From assembly GCF_003933745.1 (NCBI RefSeq), contig NZ_RSEB01000001.1, positions 496,001 through 560,000 of the forward strand: DNA of 64,000 nucleotides, written 5' to 3'. The stretch's first letter is position 1. Each line of letters begins with the position of its first letter. This stretch comes from Glycomyces terrestris (GTDB lineage Bacteria; Actinomycetota; Actinomycetes; Mycobacteriales; Micromonosporaceae). Under the pieces are notes generated by a model. It did no database searches, was not told where the DNA came from, and saw nothing but the letters and a program-made list of their open reading frames with translations. The translations under genes were made by a program, and so were the position numbers. Below, piece after piece: positions 24,404-35,418 of the stretch.

Positions 24404-25075
24404 CTAATGGGCGCCCGCGGCCCGCTTCAGGTACGGGTTGCGGGCGCGTTCGGCCGCGATCGTGGTGGCCGGGCCGTGCCCGGGGAGGACGACGACGGCG
24501 TCGTCGAGCGGGAGGACCTTCGTGCGCAGCGTCTCCTGCATGGCCGCGTCGGATCCGCCGGGCAGGTCGGTGCGGCCGATCGCGCCGCGGAACAGCACGT
24601 CGCCGGTGAGCGTGTACAGGCCCTCGGCGTCGCCGGTGTGGAACATGGCCGAGCCGGCGGTGTGCCCGGGCGCGTGGTCGACGGTGAAGCGCATCCCGGC
24701 GAGCTCGACGATCCCGCCGTCGGCGAGCGTCTGCACGTCGTCGGGCTCGGTCCAGTCCAGGCCGGTGCCGACGAGCGACATCATGTTCGCGCTGAAGCCC
24801 TTGGCGGGGTCGGCGAGCAGGTGGGCGTCGTCGGTGTGGATGTAGGCGGGCACGTCGTTCGCGCCGCACACCGGGGTCACCGAGAACGTGTGGTCGAGGT
24901 GCCCGTGGGTGAGGACCACGGCGACGGGCTTGAGCCCGCGGTCGGTGAGCAGGTCGTCCAGGCGCGGGGCGATGCCGATGCCCGGGTCCACGACCACGCA
25001 CTCGGCGCCGGGACCGGACGACAGCACATAGCAGTTCGTGCCGAACGCATCCGCCACCAGCGTCTCGATGAGCAC
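24404..25075 (-). CDS. MBL-fold metallo-hydrolase (glyoxalase II-like)
   Basis: This 223-residue protein has the metallo-beta-lactamase fold. The metal-binding signature THGHLDH sits at about 56-62, another histidine is in VDHAPGHTAGSAMF (about 132-145), and GDVLFRGAIGRTD and LPGHGPATTI complete the site. Such proteins hydrolyse thioesters such as hydroxyacylglutathione or its mycothiol equivalent; the substrate is not certain. It starts at GTG 25075 after GGAGGGGTGAG. It precedes hisS on the same strand, the neighbour pair also found in Mycobacterium, where the divergent gene is a cyclophilin, as here. Confidence 0.9.
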   Translation of the reverse strand: MLIETLVADAFGTNCYVLSSGPGAECVVVDPGIGIAPRLDDLLTDRGLKPVAVVLTHGHLDHTFSVTPVCGANDVPAYIHTDDAHLLADPAKGFSANMMSLVGTGLDWTEPDDVQTLADGGIVELAGMRFTVDHAPGHTAGSAMFHTGDAEGLYTLTGDVLFRGAIGRTDLPGGSDAAMQETLRTKVLPLDDAVVVLPGHGPATTIAAERARNPYLKRAAGAH

Positions 25076-25200
25076 CCGCTCTCACCCCTCCTCCGCGCGT
25101 CAGGATACACCGGGCATCCTGCGGTGACGCGCCTGACTTGACCCGGTTAGACTGCGGAACTCGTAACCCCCAACACAAGCGAACGTCATGAGGAGTCCAG

Positions 25201-25539
25201 GTGCCCGCGAAGTCCAAGCACATGGAGCAGCGCAAGCAGCGCATCGCGAACGCGAAGAAGAACGCGCGCCTCGCGGGCAAGCTGCGCCGGCGCCGCCAGC
25301 TCCAGGCGCTGGGCGGACTCCTCGCCGTCGCGGCCGTGCTCACGCTGGTCTACCTGTGGCAGGACGGGTTCTTCAAGGACGAGGAGCCCGCCGGCGAAGA
25401 GGTGCCGACCTCGGAGGTCAGCGAGTCGGTGGACCCGCTGGCGACCGATCCGGCCGGTGAGGGCGCCACGGACGCCGCGACCGACGGCGCGACCCCCACC
25501 ACGGAGTCGTCCGCGTCTCCGACCGAAACGACCGAGTAA
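25201..25539 (+). CDS. Small single-pass membrane protein with basic N-terminus
   Basis: This 112-residue protein has a strongly basic N-terminus (about 14 Lys/Arg in the first 40 residues) and one membrane helix (about 42-60, LLAVAAVLTLVYLW). An acidic Thr/Ser/Ala-rich extracytoplasmic tail ends at ETTE. I do not recognise a family. The GTG start follows GAGGAG. It lies 27 bases before the cyclophilin gene, whose N-terminus has a similar basic-then-membrane layout, so the pair probably forms an operon and may act together at the membrane. Confidence 0.75.
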   Translation: MPAKSKHMEQRKQRIANAKKNARLAGKLRRRRQLQALGGLLAVAAVLTLVYLWQDGFFKDEEPAGEEVPTSEVSESVDPLATDPAGEGATDAATDGATPTTESSASPTETTE

Positions 25540-25566
25540 CCCCTACCGCGCGAAGGAGATCCGACG

Positions 25567-26460
25567 GTGGCGTCGAAACAAGCCCAGCGACTGGCGGCCC
25601 GGCAGCAGTTGCAGCAGCGCATGGCCGTCAAGGCCGAGGAGGAGCGCCGCCGGCGCACCGTCGCGTGGAGCATCGGGGGCGTGGCCGCCCTCGTGGCCCT
25701 CGGACTCCTGGCGTGGGGGGCCTTCGTGTGGCTCGCCCCCGACGACTCCGGCTCCTCCGCCGATCCCGACGTGCAGCAGCTCGTGAACGACGCCGAGGCG
25801 GCCTCGACCCGCTGCGACGGCGTCGAGCCCAGCGGCGAGGGCGCCACCGGCGCGCCGACCGAGGGCCTCACCGACGGCCGCCCCGCGCAGGACGTCTACC
25901 TCGAGTGCCTCCAGATGAGCGCCCCGGACGCCTCGGAGACCGCGGCGTGCATGTACACCTCGATGGACGGCACCAGCCCGGTCCCGCTCGCGACCCAGCC
26001 CGCCGCCGGGACGCAGGTCATGACGATCGTGACGAACCTCGGCGTCATCACCGCCGACATCGACACCGCCGGCGCCCCGTGCACCGCCGGCTCCTACACG
26101 TTCCTCGCCCAGGACGGGTACTTCGACGGCCAGCAGTGCCACCGCCTGACCACGGACGGCATCTGGGTCCTCCAGTGCGGCGACCCCGACGCGCGCGCCG
26201 CGATCGAGGCCGGCACCCCGGAGATGGCCGGCGCGGGCTCCCCCGGCTACCAGTACGGCGAGGAGAACACCCCGGTCGAGGCCGAGGCGAACTACCCGGC
26301 CGGGACCATCGCCATGGCGAACGCCGGCGCCGGCACCACCGGCAGCCAGTTCTTCATCGTCTACGAGGACACCACGCTCCCCGCGGACTACACGATCCTC
26401 GGCCAGATCACCTCCGGCCTGGACATCGTCGAGCAGGTGGCCGCCGCAGGCGTCATGTGA
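25567..26460 (+). CDS. ppiB: Membrane-anchored cyclophilin-type peptidyl-prolyl isomerase
   Basis: This 297-residue protein has a basic cytoplasmic start, one membrane helix (about 39-60) and an extracytoplasmic cyclophilin domain (about 145-297). Recognisable elements are TIVTNLGVITADIDTAGAPC, QCHRLTTDGIWVLQCGD and GTIAMANAGAGTTGSQFFIV. It should catalyse proline isomerisation in exported proteins. The usual RV[I/V] after the FHR position is changed (CHRLTTDGIWVLQCGDP), so activity may be altered. The GTG start follows GAAGGAG. M. tuberculosis has a ppiB next to rel in the same neighbourhood. Confidence 0.88.
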   Translation: MASKQAQRLAARQQLQQRMAVKAEEERRRRTVAWSIGGVAALVALGLLAWGAFVWLAPDDSGSSADPDVQQLVNDAEAASTRCDGVEPSGEGATGAPTEGLTDGRPAQDVYLECLQMSAPDASETAACMYTSMDGTSPVPLATQPAAGTQVMTIVTNLGVITADIDTAGAPCTAGSYTFLAQDGYFDGQQCHRLTTDGIWVLQCGDPDARAAIEAGTPEMAGAGSPGYQYGEENTPVEAEANYPAGTIAMANAGAGTTGSQFFIVYEDTTLPADYTILGQITSGLDIVEQVAAAGVM

Positions 26461-26515
26461 TCCAATCGCGGGCGCGGTCCGGGCAGCGGTGGCGGCCCGG
26501 GCTGCGCCGCGCGGC

Positions 26516-26521
26516 TAGGAT
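26516..26521 (+). promoter_or_regulatory. Candidate -10 box upstream of rel
   Basis: TAGGAT lies about 70 bases before the rel start. It is the same hexamer used, with different spacing, before the sigma-factor and inhibitor genes. It implies a leader of roughly 65 bases with its own ribosome binding site. Confidence 0.4.
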
Positions 26522-26591
26522 TGATGCGTAGCGCGGCCTTGTCGAGGCTGCACATACCCGAAGTGCCGTGCGATACGAGGAGGCGTGCGTG

Positions 26592-28937
<2,346 letters not shown>

Positions 28938-29002
28938 CCGGCTTTCGCATTCCCGGGTTACAGTGTGCCGGTCGGTACCCAGCGCACCCAGAAAGCACGG
29001 TC

Positions 29003-29476
29003 ATGACGCAGCTGTCCCAGTTCGACGACGACGAGCGCGACCTCCTCCTCGACACCCCCGGCGTGGTCCTCAAGGGCGCCATCGTCGCCGACGGCTCCAC
29101 GAGCCCGCTCGTGTTCCTCAAGGAGGTCACCGCGGGCGCCCGGGTCTTCAAGCAGGCCCAGCGGCACGAGAACGCCTTCGTCAAATCGGTGGCGCTGGCG
29201 CTGAAGCACCGGGGCCTCGACGAGGACTCGGAGCTGCCGGTGACCGAGGAGGCCATGCCGCAGGCGCTCAAGCTCGCCCGCGAGGCGAGCGCCCTCCTGC
29301 GCGAAAAGGCCGACCCCGAGGACGCCGCCGTCTACACCGGCTGGCTCCTCCACCTCGCCACCGAGGTCGCGAGCGCCGTCAAGTCCCGCGAGGGCGGCCT
29401 GCTCAGCCGGAAGGTCGCCATCAGCGAAGGCGAGCGCCTCTTCCTCGAAGACCTGGAACGGGCCCTGAACGGCTGA
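29003..29476 (+). CDS. Conserved small helical hypothetical protein
   Basis: This 157-residue soluble protein, MTQLSQFDDDERDLLLDTPG at its start, has no signal peptide or membrane segment. It is predicted from composition to be mainly alpha-helical, with conserved-looking VVLKGAIVADGSTSPLVFLK (about 21-40). I do not recognise a family with a known role. It begins 65 bases after rel on the same strand. A TACAGT box at about 28962 could give it its own promoter. Confidence 0.75.
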   Translation: MTQLSQFDDDERDLLLDTPGVVLKGAIVADGSTSPLVFLKEVTAGARVFKQAQRHENAFVKSVALALKHRGLDEDSELPVTEEAMPQALKLAREASALLREKADPEDAAVYTGWLLHLATEVASAVKSREGGLLSRKVAISEGERLFLEDLERALNG

Positions 29477-29490
29477 CCGCGGCGACAGAC

Positions 29491-29526
29491 CCGCAGGCCC
29501 GCGCCCGATGGGGCGCGGGCCTGCGG
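29491..29526. terminator. Bidirectional terminator between convergent genes
   Basis: A perfect 16-bp GC stem (29491-29506 with 29511-29526) with a GATG loop lies between two converging stops. Confidence 0.8.
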
Positions 29527-29530
29527 CGTG

Positions 29531-30040
29531 TCAGGAGGCCCTGGTGAAGGTCATGTTGACGCCGTCGTCGGGATGGTAGTTCCACGTCACCGTGATCCCG
29601 TCGAACTCGGCCTCCTGGTATCCGTCGAGCGCGCGGGTGTTGTCCATCCGGTCCCTGACCGAGTCGGGGACCTCGAGCTCGTCGAGGATGCAGTAGTACT
29701 GGGTGAGGGTCGCGCCAGGCATCTCCTCCGCCCCGGCGCGGTCGATGCTCAAGGTGTCCCCGCCGTCGCCGACGCGGACGTCGGAGGAACCGACGGCGCA
29801 GGCCTCCTTGACGGCCTCGAAGTGGTCGTCGTCCGCGGCCGCGCCGCCGCCGGACCCGTTCCCGGTGAGGCCGACGGTCAGGCCGATGAAGAACGCGGCG
29901 GCCGGTCCGACGATCACCCACACCAGGAGCGGGTTGCGCCGACGCGGCGGTGCGGCGGGCAGGAATTCGGCCGGTCGGGACTCGGGGGCGTCGGGCGGCA
30001 CGGGGGTACCGGCTTCCGTGGGGGTCTCAGGGGTCGTCAT
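29531..30040 (-). CDS. Single-pass membrane protein of unknown function
   Basis: This 169-residue protein has a proline-rich cytoplasmic tail, an Arg-Arg-Arg stop, one membrane helix (about 38-58, LVWVIVGPAAAFFIGLTVGL) and an extracytoplasmic domain of about 100 residues with two cysteines (EACAVGSS and QYYCILDE), likely a disulfide. I do not recognise the domain. Its ATG directly follows the TAG stop of the FAD monooxygenase gene with no gap, so the two are translationally coupled although no functional link is obvious. Confidence 0.75.
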   Translation of the reverse strand: MTTPETPTEAGTPVPPDAPESRPAEFLPAAPPRRRNPLLVWVIVGPAAAFFIGLTVGLTGNGSGGGAAADDDHFEAVKEACAVGSSDVRVGDGGDTLSIDRAGAEEMPGATLTQYYCILDELEVPDSVRDRMDNTRALDGYQEAEFDGITVTWNYHPDDGVNMTFTRAS

Positions 30041-31267
30041 CTATGGAGCGTCGCACCGAATCCCCGGTTGCCGCACCGGTAACCACTCGATCGTGTGGGC
30101 GTACTGCCAGGCGGTCTTCTCCGGGGTGGTGAAGCGGGACATGAAGAACGGCATGAATGCGTCGCGGAAGCGGGCGGCGATGGGGCCGGCGGCCTTGGAC
30201 TGGTTGGTGCGGGCGGCCTCGGCGATGACGCGTTCGACGCGGGCGCGCCGGCGGGACTCGAAGGTCGCGAACGCGTCGGCGACGGGCAGGTCGCGGAGGC
30301 ACTTGGCGAGTTCGACGGCGGACTCGGCGGCGAGGCTGGCGCCCTGGCCGGAGGACGGTGAAGTGGCGTGGGCGGCGTCGCCGAGGAGGACGATGCGGCC
30401 CTTGCACCAGACCGGGACGTGCGGGAGGTCCTCGAGGGGCGAGGGCGGAATGAACCCGTCGGGCGTGACGTGGTCGAGGATCTGGAGCGCGGGGCCGGCG
30501 TCGTCGGCGAAGGCGGCCCTCATGCGGGCCATCCATTCGGCGAAGGTGGTGTTCCGGAGGTCGGCGTCCTCGATGCGCTTGTAGGGCAGGTTCGCGAACC
30601 AGCCGGTCCGCTCGCCGTCGGAGAGGTGTCCGAAGAAGGCGCGGCGGCCGAAGACCATGCGGAAGTCGCCGCCGGTGGGCGGGACGCCCGCGGGGCCGTC
30701 GATGTAGCCGCCGAGGCCGATCAGGCCGGTGTAGCGGGGCCTGACGGAGGGGTCGATGAGGCCGCGCACGGCGGAGCGGATGCCGTCGGCGCCGATGAGG
30801 ATGTCGGCCTCGGCGGTGGTGCGGTCGTCGAACTGGGCGATGACGCTGCGGCCGGTGTCCACGGCGCCCTCGAAGCGCTTGCCGTAGGTGATCGGGACGC
30901 CCTCGGCCTCGGCGCGGGCTTGCAGGAGCGCCGAGATGCGGCCGCGCGGGAGCGTGACGCGCACAGGCAGGGACGGGTCGGTGTCGATCGTGCCGAGGAC
31001 CTTGCCGGACCCGGAGGAGATGACCATGCGGGGCGTGGGCATGCCCTCGGCGGCCACGTCGGCGTCGGCGCCGACCACACTCAGGGCGTTCAGGCCGTTC
31101 GAGGCGAGGCCGAGGGGCCCGCCCTGGGAGCCGGTGCCGGGCCGGTAGGCCTCGAAGACCTGCGCGTCGATGCCGGCCTTGCGCAGGGCGAGGGCGGCGA
31201 CGGGGCCGGCGACGCCGCCGCCGATGACCAGGGCGGTCCGGGCCTTGCGGAGCTGGGAGTTCGTCAT
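30041..31267 (-). CDS. FAD-dependent monooxygenase (aromatic hydroxylase type)
   Basis: This 408-residue flavoprotein belongs to the p-hydroxybenzoate hydroxylase-like group. The FAD dinucleotide motif is VIGGGVAGPVAALALRKAG (about 14-32) and the second FAD motif is GRIVLLGDAAHATSPSSGQG (about 290-309). Members hydroxylate aromatic or polyketide substrates with NAD(P)H and oxygen; the substrate is unknown. I use ATG 31267; a TTG at 31288 would add seven residues. It is divergent from the small helical protein gene and lies upstream of a coupled membrane-protein gene. No biosynthetic cluster surrounds it. Confidence 0.87.
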   Translation of the reverse strand: MTNSQLRKARTALVIGGGVAGPVAALALRKAGIDAQVFEAYRPGTGSQGGPLGLASNGLNALSVVGADADVAAEGMPTPRMVISSGSGKVLGTIDTDPSLPVRVTLPRGRISALLQARAEAEGVPITYGKRFEGAVDTGRSVIAQFDDRTTAEADILIGADGIRSAVRGLIDPSVRPRYTGLIGLGGYIDGPAGVPPTGGDFRMVFGRRAFFGHLSDGERTGWFANLPYKRIEDADLRNTTFAEWMARMRAAFADDAGPALQILDHVTPDGFIPPSPLEDLPHVPVWCKGRIVLLGDAAHATSPSSGQGASLAAESAVELAKCLRDLPVADAFATFESRRRARVERVIAEAARTNQSKAAGPIAARFRDAFMPFFMSRFTTPEKTAWQYAHTIEWLPVRQPGIRCDAP

Positions 31268-31411
31268 GGAAGGCACGGTATGGCGCAACCGGCCCGCCTG
31301 GCGTCACCCTGCGGTAGCGTTCGGGATTCGACCGGGGTTGTACGGGGAAACCTCTTCGAGAACCCGAATCCGCTCATATAGTGATACCGACTCACGTAGG
31401 GAGGGGTTCAC

Positions 31412-31603
31412 GTGGACAAGTTCAACGAGTTCAAGGACAAGGCCGGCGACATGGCCGACGACGCCCGGGACAAGGCCGAAGACCTGTACAACAAGGCCAA
31501 GGAGTCGCCGATCGGCGACAAACTGGACGACGTCTCGGACCAGGTCAAGGAAAAGGCCCAGGGCCTGCTCTCCAAGCTCAAGGGAGACAGGGGTCCCGAG
31601 TAG
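31412..31603 (+). CDS. Small hydrophilic helical protein (CsbD/MT0933-like)
   Basis: This 63-residue protein is rich in Lys, Asp and Ala with an 11-residue-like helical periodicity (KFNEFKDKAGDMADDARDKA). It resembles small stress or LEA-like proteins and the MT0933-like antitoxin family. No toxin gene is adjacent, so an antitoxin role is not supported. The GTG start follows GGGAGG. A TATAGT -10 box lies at 31377-31382, an unusually good match for this GC-rich DNA, which suggests strong expression. It is a functional parallel to the CsbD protein at 4439-4663. Confidence 0.75.
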   Translation: MDKFNEFKDKAGDMADDARDKAEDLYNKAKESPIGDKLDDVSDQVKEKAQGLLSKLKGDRGPE

Positions 31604-31632
31604 TCCGGCTCCCGTTGAGCCAGCCAGCTGCG

Positions 31633-31668
31633 AAGCGGCGGGCGGACCGATCGGTCCGCCCGCCGCTT
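31633..31668. terminator. Perfect 36-base palindromic terminator
   Basis: The 18-base halves (31633-31650 and 31651-31668) are exact reverse complements, followed by TT. It separates the small helical protein gene from secF, which converge on it, so it should act in both directions. Confidence 0.8.
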
Positions 31669-31682
31669 TCACGTGTGCGCGC

Positions 31683-32876
31683 CTAGCGCCGCTTGCGCTT
31701 CTTCGCGCCGCTCGGACGCGAGGAGGAGGGCCGCGAGGGGCCCGAGCGGGCGCCGCTGCCGGACTTGACGGGCTCCTCCAGCAGTTCGAGCGGGATCTCG
31801 TCGGTCTTGGCGAGTTCGAGGCGGTCGTCGTCCTCGTCGTCCTCGGCCCGGGCCGCGGGCTTCTCGGACTTGTCCTCGCCGCCCGCGGCGCGGGCGTTGG
31901 CAACCTTCTTGTTGTGGCGCTGGAAGGCGGCGCTGCGCTCGGCCAGGTCCACGACCCAGGGGGCGGCCAGGAAGATCGAGGAGTACGCGCCGACGACCAT
32001 GCCGACGAACAGCACGAGCGCCAGGTCCTTTAGGGTGCCGACGCCGAGGGCGCCCACGCCGACGAACAGCAGCGCGGCCACCGGCAGGACGCCGATGATC
32101 GAGGTGTTGATCGAGCGCATGAGCGTCTGGTTGACCGCGTCGTTGACCGCCTCGGCGAAGGTCTGGTGCCGCGAGCGCAGCAGCTGCGCCGTGTTCTCCT
32201 GGACCTTGTCGAACACGACGACGGTGTCGTAGATCGAGTAGCCGAGGATGGTCAGCATGCCGACGATCGTCGAGGGCGTGATCTCGAAGCCGACGAGCGC
32301 GTAGATGCCCGCGGTGATGATGATGTCGTGCGCGAGCGCGCCGAGCGAGGCGATCGCCATGCGCCGCTCGTACCGGATCCAGATGAAGGCCGAGACCAGC
32401 ACCAGGAACACGATGAGGGCGATGAGGGCCTGCTTGGACACGGCCGCGCCCCAGGTCGCGGAGACCTCGGAGACGGAGATCGAGTCGGCCCCGATGCCGG
32501 CCGCGGCGGCCATGGAGTCGCGGACCTCGGCGGCCGCGTCGGTGTCCATGGTGCCGACGCGGACGATGTAGGACCGGCCGTCGCCGGTGCCGGCGACCTG
32601 GCCGGAGGCGACCTCGGCTCCGGCGTCCTCGGCGGCGTTCTCGACGTCCTCGAGGGACGCCTCGGTGCCCGAGGCGGGGACGCTGTACTGGATGCCGCCG
32701 GCGAAGTCGATGCCGAGGACGAAGCCCTTGACGATCATGACGGCGATGAGGGCGGCGATGACGATGCCGGAGGCGATGTAGAACTTCCGGCGGTTGGGGA
32801 TGAACTGGAAGTTCGTCTCGCCGCGGTAGAGCTGGCTGAGGACGTTCGGCCGCTTCTCGGTCTGCTTGGTGCTCAT
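31683..32876 (-). CDS. secF: Protein translocase subunit SecF
   Basis: This 397-residue membrane protein works with SecD to complete Sec-dependent export using the proton gradient. It has six membrane helices. The first is at about 28-48, then a large periplasmic domain with VLGIDFAGGIQYSVPASG (about 52-69), then a helix bundle with TPSTIVGMLTILGYSIYDTVVVFDKVQEN (about 207-235 in the sequence). A long, charged C-terminal tail (about 300-397) ending in a Ser/Arg/Lys-rich stretch is typical of actinobacterial SecF. The gene starts six bases after the secD stop. Confidence 0.95.
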   Translation of the reverse strand: MSTKQTEKRPNVLSQLYRGETNFQFIPNRRKFYIASGIVIAALIAVMIVKGFVLGIDFAGGIQYSVPASGTEASLEDVENAAEDAGAEVASGQVAGTGDGRSYIVRVGTMDTDAAAEVRDSMAAAAGIGADSISVSEVSATWGAAVSKQALIALIVFLVLVSAFIWIRYERRMAIASLGALAHDIIITAGIYALVGFEITPSTIVGMLTILGYSIYDTVVVFDKVQENTAQLLRSRHQTFAEAVNDAVNQTLMRSINTSIIGVLPVAALLFVGVGALGVGTLKDLALVLFVGMVVGAYSSIFLAAPWVVDLAERSAAFQRHNKKVANARAAGGEDKSEKPAARAEDDEDDDRLELAKTDEIPLELLEEPVKSGSGARSGPSRPSSSRPSGAKKRKRR

Positions 32877-32882
32877 CGGTCC

Positions 32883-34718
32883 TTAGCCTTTCGCGGCCGC
32901 GTCGCCGGTGGCCGGGGCGGTCTTGGTGTGCAGGCCGGAGAGGGCCCGGCTGTTGAGGACCCTCCCGCGGGCGAGCCATTCGGCGATCGGGTGGGTGAAC
33001 AGGAAGACGATCATGACGTCGACGATCGTGGAGATGCCGAGCGAGAACGCGAACGCGCGCACCGGGCCGATGGCCAGGATGTACAGGACGATCGCGGAGA
33101 TCATCGAGATGGCGTTCGCCGACAGGATCGTGCGCCGCGCGCGCACCCAGGCGCGGGGGATGGCGGAGCGGGCCGAGCGGCCCCCGGCCATCTCCTCCTT
33201 GATGCGTTCGAAGTAGACGATGAACGAGTCGGCCGTGATGCCGATCGAGACCACGAAGCCCGCGACGCCGGCGAGGGTCAGCGTCAGGCCGACCTGGGAG
33301 CCCAGGAGCGCGATCGCCGGGTAGAGCACGGCGGTGGCGACGATGAGCGATCCGAGGACGACGAAGCCCATGAGCCGGTAGTAGACCATCGAGTACAGGA
33401 ACACCAGGATCAGGCCGAGCATCATCGCGTACATGCCGGCCTCGAGCTGGTCCACGCCGAGGGTCGCGGTGACCTCGTTGACGGTCTCGACCACGAACGT
33501 GGTCGGCAGCGAGCCGAAGTTGAGCTGGTCGGCGAGCTGGTTGGCCTCGTCGGCGGTGAAGTCGCCGGAGATCTGCGTCGAGTTCGTCGACGCCTCCTGG
33601 ATCGTGGGCGCGGAGACGACCTCGTTGTCGAGGACGATCGCGACCTGCGAGCCGGTGTTCTCGGCGGTGAGCGCGCCCCAGTTCTCGGCCCCGGAGGAGG
33701 AGAACTGGACGTTCACGACGAACATGTTCGGGTTCGCCTGGTCGGTGCCGACGTCGGCGGAGGTGACGTCCGAGCCGAGCACGGTCGCCGGCTGGAGCAG
33801 GTACTTGTACGAGACCGTCAGGGAGGGGTCGTCGGCGGAGTACGGCTCGGGGGCCGAGCACGCCACGACCTCGATGTCGGCCTGCTGCACGGCGCCGGGC
33901 GGGCGGTTGTCGAGCTGCTCGCAGGTGATCTGCGGGACGAAGAACTGGACGTTCGCCGGCAGGAGCGAGACCTCTGCGGGGGTGAGCTCGCCGAAGGGCT
34001 CCAGGAGGGCCATGGTGGCCTCGTCCGCGGGGGCCGCGGTGAGGGCCTGCGCGGCCGCGGCGGCCTCGGGGCCGACCTTCTCCCACACGCCGTCGAGGGT
34101 GACGTCCTCGTCCTCGGTGGTCGGGGCCTGGCCGGAGCCGGTGTCCTCCTCGGTCGCCTCCTCGGTCGGGGTGGCCGAGCCGTCCTCGGCCGGGGTCTCG
34201 GTGGTCTCCTCGGCTGGGGTCTCGGAGGCGCCGTCGGTCGGCTCGTCGGTGGGGGTCTCCTCGGCGAGGGCGTCCTCCAGCGCGGAGGTGTCCATGGTCG
34301 AGTTGGTGACGATGCGGAACCGCAGCTCGGCCGGGGCGCCGACGTCGCGCAGCGCCTCCTCGTCGATGTCGTCGCCGGCGACGTTCACGACGATGTTCTC
34401 GTTGCCCTCGACGTAGACCTCGGGCTCGGAGACGCCGGTCGAGTTGACGCGGTTCTCGATGATCTGGCGCGCCTGCTCCATCGTCTCCGGCGTGGGCGGC
34501 TCGTCGCTGCCCTGCTGGTAGGCCGTGAGCGTCATCGACAGGCCGCCCTGGAGGTCGAGCCCGAGCTTCGGCGTGGGGAACTTCCATCCGGAGCCCGCCA
34601 GCGCGGACACCCACAGGACCGCGAGCACGGCGAGCAGTGCCACGAAGTACGGGGCGACTGCCAGGCGCTTGCGCTGGATCTTCTTCCGTGGGCGGTCAGC
34701 GCCCGTTACTGAAGCCAA
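32883..34718 (-). CDS. secD: Protein translocase subunit SecD
   Basis: This 611-residue partner of SecF has an N-terminal helix, the motif LGLDLQGGLSMTL (about 52-64), a large extracytoplasmic P1 domain and five C-terminal helices with GVAGFVVSIGITADSFIVYF (about 488-507). A conspicuous feature is an acidic low-complexity insert of about 65 residues in the extracytoplasmic part (about 150-215), made of repeated T-P-A/T-E-E units such as ETPAEETTETPAEDG. SecD proteins of actinobacteria often carry inserts here, but this one is long. It lies 165 bases downstream of yajC on the same strand. Confidence 0.95.
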   Translation of the reverse strand: MASVTGADRPRKKIQRKRLAVAPYFVALLAVLAVLWVSALAGSGWKFPTPKLGLDLQGGLSMTLTAYQQGSDEPPTPETMEQARQIIENRVNSTGVSEPEVYVEGNENIVVNVAGDDIDEEALRDVGAPAELRFRIVTNSTMDTSALEDALAEETPTDEPTDGASETPAEETTETPAEDGSATPTEEATEEDTGSGQAPTTEDEDVTLDGVWEKVGPEAAAAAQALTAAPADEATMALLEPFGELTPAEVSLLPANVQFFVPQITCEQLDNRPPGAVQQADIEVVACSAPEPYSADDPSLTVSYKYLLQPATVLGSDVTSADVGTDQANPNMFVVNVQFSSSGAENWGALTAENTGSQVAIVLDNEVVSAPTIQEASTNSTQISGDFTADEANQLADQLNFGSLPTTFVVETVNEVTATLGVDQLEAGMYAMMLGLILVFLYSMVYYRLMGFVVLGSLIVATAVLYPAIALLGSQVGLTLTLAGVAGFVVSIGITADSFIVYFERIKEEMAGGRSARSAIPRAWVRARRTILSANAISMISAIVLYILAIGPVRAFAFSLGISTIVDVMIVFLFTHPIAEWLARGRVLNSRALSGLHTKTAPATGDAAAKG

Positions 34719-34883
34719 TGGTCGGTCTCTTCCTCAGAACTCGGACAGGGGCGGGCGCAGTGCGACCGCGCAGACGGTAGCGGGCGCCGGCTCGCCGTTA
34801 CGGCGGGCCGGAGGGGGTGGGCTCGCACACGTACCCTCGGCGGGGCTCATTCTAGGACGGGTGCCGCAAAGGGCGAGCAGGGC

Positions 34884-35324
34884 CTAGTACTCCTTGCGGT
34901 CGGGGTTCCCGGAGTGCTTGTCGCCCTCGGTCTGCTCGTCACCGTTCGCGAGCTTCTCGAGGTCCTCGTCGGAGAGGGTGGCCTCGGTCTCGGCGGCGGG
35001 CTCCTCGGCGGTCTCCTCGGCCTCGGCCGGGGTGACGACCTTGGCGATGGCCTGGCGGGCGAAGACGAGGAAGGTGTCGTCGCTGGCCTCGAGGGTGATG
35101 GTCTCGTCGTCGGAGTCCACGACGGTGCCGTAGAGGCCGCCGATGGTCATGACGCGGGCACCCGGCTGGACGTTGTTCTGCATGTCCTGCTGCTCGCGCT
35201 GCCGCTTGCGCTGCGGGCGGATCATCACGAAGTACATGAGCGCGATGAAGCCGACGATCATGAGCAGGAACGTCAGGTTGGAGCCGCCGGCTGACTGCGC
35301 GAGGACGTCTGCGGTTGCGAGCAC
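34884..35324 (-). CDS. yajC: Preprotein translocase subunit YajC
   Basis: This 146-residue accessory subunit of the Sec holotranslocon has one N-terminal membrane helix (about 15-34, LTFLLMIVGFIALMYFVMIR). The family signature RPQRKRQREQQDMQNNVQPG and VMTIGGLYGTVV follow, then an acidic tail. I prefer GTG 35324, which follows GAAAGG; another GTG at 35351 lacks a ribosome site. The order yajC-secD-secF is the standard one. Confidence 0.93.
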   Translation of the reverse strand: MLATADVLAQSAGGSNLTFLLMIVGFIALMYFVMIRPQRKRQREQQDMQNNVQPGARVMTIGGLYGTVVDSDDETITLEASDDTFLVFARQAIAKVVTPAEAEETAEEPAAETEATLSDEDLEKLANGDEQTEGDKHSGNPDRKEY

Positions 35325-35418
35325 AGTAGTGCCTTTCGTCGTGGTGGTCACGGTCTGGGAGGGTGACGTGCGCGGAGTCTATCCGGTACGCGGTGGGACC
35401 CCTCCCCCACGGCCCACC

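Noticed and set aside
31412-31603. Small protein as an antitoxin of a toxin-antitoxin pair
   Set aside because: No toxin-sized gene lies next to it. The upstream neighbour is a divergent monooxygenase and the downstream one is secF.
31633-31668. Perfect 36-base palindrome as a regulatory operator
   Set aside because: It lies between two convergent stops, exactly where a bidirectional terminator is expected, and resembles the other hairpins at convergent junctions.
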